Shown here in pieces: positions 16,184 to 18,559 of a DNA stretch of 18,559 nucleotides. A program made the position numbers and the translations under genes. The stretch's first letter is position 1, and the number at the start of each line of letters is the position of its first letter. The DNA comes from Veillonella sp. (lineage in GTDB: Bacteria; Bacillota_C; Negativicutes; Veillonellales; Veillonellaceae), in the NCBI GenBank assembly GCA_018367495.1, contig JAGZGB010000032.1, forward strand, positions 1 through 18,559, written 5' to 3'. The notes under the pieces are model-generated. The model was not told where the DNA came from, did no database searches, and saw only the letters and a list, made by a program, of their open reading frames with translations.

Positions 16184-16279
16184 ATATATATGCTCTCCTA
16201 TTTATTATGTGTAATTTTCTTGAATAACAAGTCTCACATAAAACAGCTTCATTTAACTTTCATTCTACTACAAAAATAA

Positions 16280-16321
16280 CCACATATAAACACTTTACTA
16301 CAGTAATAGTGAAACATGTGG
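16280..16321 (-). terminator. Possible terminator hairpin upstream of the GIY-YIG gene
   Basis: CCACAT (16280-16285) pairs with ATGTGG (16316-16321), with additional inner pairing CACT/AGTG and TACT/AGTA. On the minus strand TTATTTTTG follows. The stem has internal bulges, so this is moderate evidence. The rest of 16184-16377 is AT-rich and holds the GIY-YIG leader; I see no gene there. Confidence 0.45.
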
Positions 16322-16377
16322 CAAAAATTGAATATCATAAAATTATAAACTACTATTCTCTTTTTACTTTAAATTGG

Positions 16378-16557
16378 CTATTTTGCAATGCACCAATATA
16401 TCCCATAAATTGCGCCCAATATAGATAGTGCACATAATACTTCATCTATATATTCTGGTAGTAACTTAATACGGTATATATCAAGATATCGATATATAAT
16501 TTTTGTTGGAACATTCTTTGTAAACATAGAAACAAAATACCACATCATACGGGACAA
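16378..16557 (-). CDS. Possible 59-residue membrane peptide (doubtful)
   Basis: An open frame with a TTG start at 16557 (AGGA 5 bases upstream) runs to TAG at 16378. Inner ATG codons at 16548, 16545 and 16527 are alternatives but have no ribosome binding site. The product has an aromatic-hydrophobic start (MMWYFVSMF), a basic middle, and a C-terminal hydrophobic segment, VLCALSILGAIYGIYWCIA, long enough for one membrane span. The proposed ribosome binding site and start lie in the loop of the 16536-16581 hairpin, which is also the likely terminator for the gene upstream. That leaves it unclear whether the frame is ever translated. It may be a decayed remnant. No family recognised. Confidence 0.25.
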   Translation of the reverse strand: MSRMMWYFVSMFTKNVPTKIIYRYLDIYRIKLLPEYIDEVLCALSILGAIYGIYWCIAK

Positions 16558-16581
16558 AAAATTCCTATATGATGTGGTATT
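16536..16581 (-). terminator. 14-bp hairpin after the 124-residue gene
   Basis: AATACCACATCATA (16536-16549) and its perfect complement TATGATGTGGTATT (16568-16581) enclose an 18-base loop. On the minus strand the hairpin starts 25 bases after the stop at 16607 and is followed by TTGTTTC, a modest T tract. Confidence 0.65.
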
Positions 16582-16606
16582 ATTTTCATTACAATCTATT
16601 TCATCA

Positions 16607-16981
16607 CTATATATTAAATGTAATACTACTTTTAGGATTCTTCAATTTTGGAAAACCATATGTCTCCAACGCATGTAAAATCTTTTGAATAGTCTCTTTG
16701 ATATCATCTTTAGACACAGGTATAGAAGTTACGATATATATGATTCCCTCAGCTTTTGCAGGATAAATACTTACAACACAATCATGACTATGTATGATGC
16801 GAAGCAGATATACATCATAGGTAGACTCAACATAAAAATCAAACTCTTGATTTTCATGTATTACATCAGATATGTCATGTACTGGTGCTACAGTACAATC
16901 AGATATTTGAAAAGAATCTGCATCAAAATGTACTCTACAATTACGTTTTCGTTTTATCCGTTCAAATTGTTCATCTATCAT
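16607..16981 (-). CDS. Unrecognised 124-residue protein coupled to the BRO-N gene
   Basis: The gene starts at ATG 16981, inside the end of the BRO-N gene (11-base overlap, ATG before the TGA at 16971-16973), so translational coupling is likely. The product is soluble in character: a basic N-terminus (FERIKRKRNCRVHFDADS), an acidic middle (DVIHENQEFDFYVES), and alternating hydrophobic strands such as YDVYLLRII and GIIYIVTSI. It ends in a helix, KDDIKETIQKILHALETYG. This suggests a small alpha/beta fold, and there is no signal peptide or membrane segment. I recognise no family. A ribosome binding site is weak (GGTG), which fits dependence on the upstream gene. A hairpin follows the stop. Confidence 0.65.
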   Translation of the reverse strand: MIDEQFERIKRKRNCRVHFDADSFQISDCTVAPVHDISDVIHENQEFDFYVESTYDVYLLRIIHSHDCVVSIYPAKAEGIIYIVTSIPVSKDDIKETIQKILHALETYGFPKLKNPKSSITFNI

Positions 16982-17813
16982 GTTTCACCACATCACTAAT
17001 TAGTCGCCCCAAGTCTATGGCATTTTTAGAGGTAATAACAGGCTTACCAGTTCTAGCTTCAATCGATTTACGTGCATCGCCAGCAATAGAACCGCCATCT
17101 TGAGCAACCTGTTTATTCTCGTCTAATCCTTGTGGATTTGTAGCTTCTGCAATATCTTTAGTTGCTGTTTCTGCCAACATATTTAAAATAAGCTCCGTAG
17201 TAGACATATTATCTCTCAGGTTTTCCTTTTTAAGACCTTTGAAATCCTTATACTCCCGAGCAGTCATTCCGGACCAAGCTTTTGAAATTTCATTGGTTAA
17301 GATAGCATATTCATTGCCACCCTTGACACCATGATCTTGCCATGTATCTGTAAGTTCTTTACGCACTTGAATCGCCTGTAATCGTTGGTTAATCCATTCT
17401 CGGCTATATCCCTTACGAGCATAAGATTCTAAAGCCCTATCAATCGTGAGTTCCGGATCAATGATTTCATCAATACGTTCTTTACCAACCTCTGCTAACC
17501 ACATTTTAAAAGGTTCTGCCTTAGGCGATGGAACAGATTGTATGATACGGAAAATACCTTGCATACCGGCTACGTCTGTTAATCGCATTTTCCCATCGGG
17601 AGCTTTTAATTTTAACTGTCGACAAATTGTCGACAGTTCACTTCGTTCCTCATCTGACATTCTTTTCTTCACACGATACCAATAATCTCTAGGATTACTA
17701 CTCTCAGTTAAAGATGCAATAACATCAATTATACTAAAATACCATTCCTCTTTTTCGTTATCCCAAACCGAACGAATATGACTACCTTCAAATATCTTTA
17801 CATCATCACTCAT
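16971..17813 (-). CDS. BRO-N domain protein (phage antirepressor-like)
   Basis: I start at ATG 17813 because AGGAGG (17821-17826) lies 7 bases upstream; an ATG nine codons earlier would include it. The 280-residue product begins with a BRO-N fold: VKIFEGSHIRSVWDNEKEEW, then YFSIIDVIASLTES, then NPRDYWYRVKKRM (41-52). ELSTICRQLKL and GKMRLTDVAG follow. The middle (PSPKAEPFKMWLAEVGKERI, about 96-114) and the rest are a helical region often found after BRO-N in bacterial antirepressor-like and DinD-like proteins. These bind DNA and are commonly carried by prophages and islands. It is the first gene of a two-gene unit with the 124-residue protein. It could be a regulator of the island or a remnant of phage DNA; nothing in the sequence settles which. 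Confidence 0.82.
   Translation of the reverse strand: MSDDVKIFEGSHIRSVWDNEKEEWYFSIIDVIASLTESSNPRDYWYRVKKRMSDEERSELSTICRQLKLKAPDGKMRLTDVAGMQGIFRIIQSVPSPKAEPFKMWLAEVGKERIDEIIDPELTIDRALESYARKGYSREWINQRLQAIQVRKELTDTWQDHGVKGGNEYAILTNEISKAWSGMTAREYKDFKGLKKENLRDNMSTTELILNMLAETATKDIAEATNPQGLDENKQVAQDGGSIAGDARKSIEARTGKPVITSKNAIDLGRLISDVVKHDR
17614..17638. repeat. Perfect 25-bp palindrome inside the BRO-N gene
   Basis: Arms AACTGTCGACAA (17614-17625) and TTGTCGACAGTT (17627-17638) meet at a single central base. It consists of two TGTCGACA octamers, each itself palindromic, 11 bases apart centre to centre. It encodes the ELSTICRQL segment. Confidence 0.9.
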
Positions 17814-17941
17814 ACATCTTCCTCCTCTCTTTAAATGCAAATATATGTTCTATATTATTATCTATAGTATACGCCTTTTAGCATAAGAAATAAAGATATT
17901 TTCTAGAAAAATAGAGCTCTTTTTTAACTTTTATCACACAC

Positions 17942-17984
17942 AAAAAGCCCTCTATCACAAGGTATATGCCTCGCAATAGAGAGC
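17942..17984 (-). terminator. Rho-independent terminator after the right-edge gene
   Basis: GCCCTCTAT (17947-17955) pairs with ATAGAGAGC (17976-17984) with one mismatch, and a small inner AGG/CCT stem lies in the loop. On the minus strand a run of five T residues follows. The remaining bases between 17814 and 18060 are AT-rich leader of the BRO-N gene; I could not pick a convincing promoter there. Confidence 0.8.
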
Positions 17985-18060
17985 CTATAGTTACATGAAA
18001 AAATCTAACCAATGGTGAGAGTTACTTCACAAGGTATTTTTAGCCTCCTTACCTTATCTA

Positions 18061-18559
18061 TTATTTCGCATTCTTAATATCAACCGTCGCCATGTCTTTT
18101 GGCATCTTAGCCCCAAGCCCACTTTGAAATGTATTATAGTAGTCCTTATTGTTATTAGTGTCTACATATTGCACAATATCTCTCAAATCTTTTTCAATCA
18201 AAGAGCTAGTATTATAGGTCATAATAAAGTGATTGTATACGTATTGTTTATCATGGGATATTAACATATATATCGTTGTTTTAGGGCGCTTAATTTGCAT
18301 ATATACGGATGGCATAGCATCATTCCATACGGTAGCAAATTGGATTGGTTGGTGCATCGAATACTTGTCAGTTAGAATAATACTGCGTACGGCTTTCGGG
18401 AAAATCTTCTCTGGATGTTGTATATCTTCAGCCTCAACTGGCATCACCATGATACCTTCTCTATACTGATCGCTATCGTATACATACATGTACGAATCAT
18501 TCTTATCTTCCCGTATCATTTTACTTGTTTTTAGCGTTAAGAATGTAAAATCATTAATT
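18061..18559 (-). CDS. C-terminal part of a protein paralogous to the secreted protein at 498-1595
   Basis: The frame is open to the right window edge with no stop, so the gene starts outside; the ATG at 18519 is an internal methionine, not a supported start. About 166 residues are visible. QFATVWND, followed about 50 residues later by QYVDTNNNKDY, parallels QYATVWNN and EYLDFKNLNEY in the protein at 498-1595. The pattern of hydrophobic strands between them also agrees. Upstream, DQYREGIMVMPVE parallels DREYTAGYIRVNK. The paralogue has a signal peptide, so this one probably does too, but that end is not visible. No recognised family. A terminator follows at 17942-17984. Confidence 0.75.
   Translation of the reverse strand, partial: INDFTFLTLKTSKMIREDKNDSYMYVYDSDQYREGIMVMPVEAEDIQHPEKIFPKAVRSIILTDKYSMHQPIQFATVWNDAMPSVYMQIKRPKTTIYMLISHDKQYVYNHFIMTYNTSSLIEKDLRDIVQYVDTNNNKDYYNTFQSGLGAKMPKDMATVDIKNAK

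Noticed and set aside
16685..17103. Two plus-strand frames opposite the 124-residue gene and the end of the BRO-N gene
   Set aside because: Cysteine- and aromatic-rich shadow products without ribosome binding sites, antisense to better supported genes.

Overview
The window looks like a chromosomal accessory (defence) island of a low-GC, AT-rich bacterium. Codon use, strong AGGAGG-type ribosome binding sites and the gene styles fit the Negativicutes, and Veillonella is my best guess. That is an inference from sequence style, not a database match. Almost every gene reads leftward (minus strand).

Layout, left to right. (1) 1-1836: the 5' part of a lipoprotein gene that runs off the left edge, a secreted protein with a signal peptide (498-1595), and a probable 39-residue membrane peptide. 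(2) 1891-4556: a two-gene unit of an OLD-family ATPase/TOPRIM nuclease followed by an Mrr-type restriction endonuclease that carries an in-frame stop at codon 29. (3) 4605-6272: a decayed IS21-family element with recognisable IstA and IstB pieces and matching ends. Its left end appears to supply the -35 box of the OLD/mrr promoter. (4) 6426-15154: a type I restriction-modification locus. Its operon runs from a short single-TRD S-like protein through hsdR and a two-TRD hsdS to hsdM, and ends in a strong terminator. Downstream lie two start-less hsdS target-recognition cassettes in opposite orientations, with a complete tyrosine recombinase between them. Short repeats encoding WEQRKL and ITLHQ mark the edges of every recognition domain, which is the architecture of a phase-variable, shuffling specificity locus. 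(5) 15305-17813: a GIY-YIG/DUF4357 protein, a possible small membrane ORF, an unrecognised 124-residue protein, and a BRO-N (phage antirepressor-like) protein. (6) 18061-18559: the C-terminal part of a protein that looks paralogous to the secreted protein at 498-1595.

How it fits together. A pair of related envelope or secreted genes brackets an insertion hotspot filled with at least two defence units, OLD+Mrr and the shuffling type I system. The integrase most plausibly exchanges recognition domains between the silent cassettes and the expressed hsdS, changing which DNA motif is methylated and cut. The best candidates for something undescribed are the OLD+Mrr pairing, the cassette/integrase arrangement around hsdM, and the short S-like protein that leads the hsd operon. 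No tRNA, rRNA or CRISPR array was seen.
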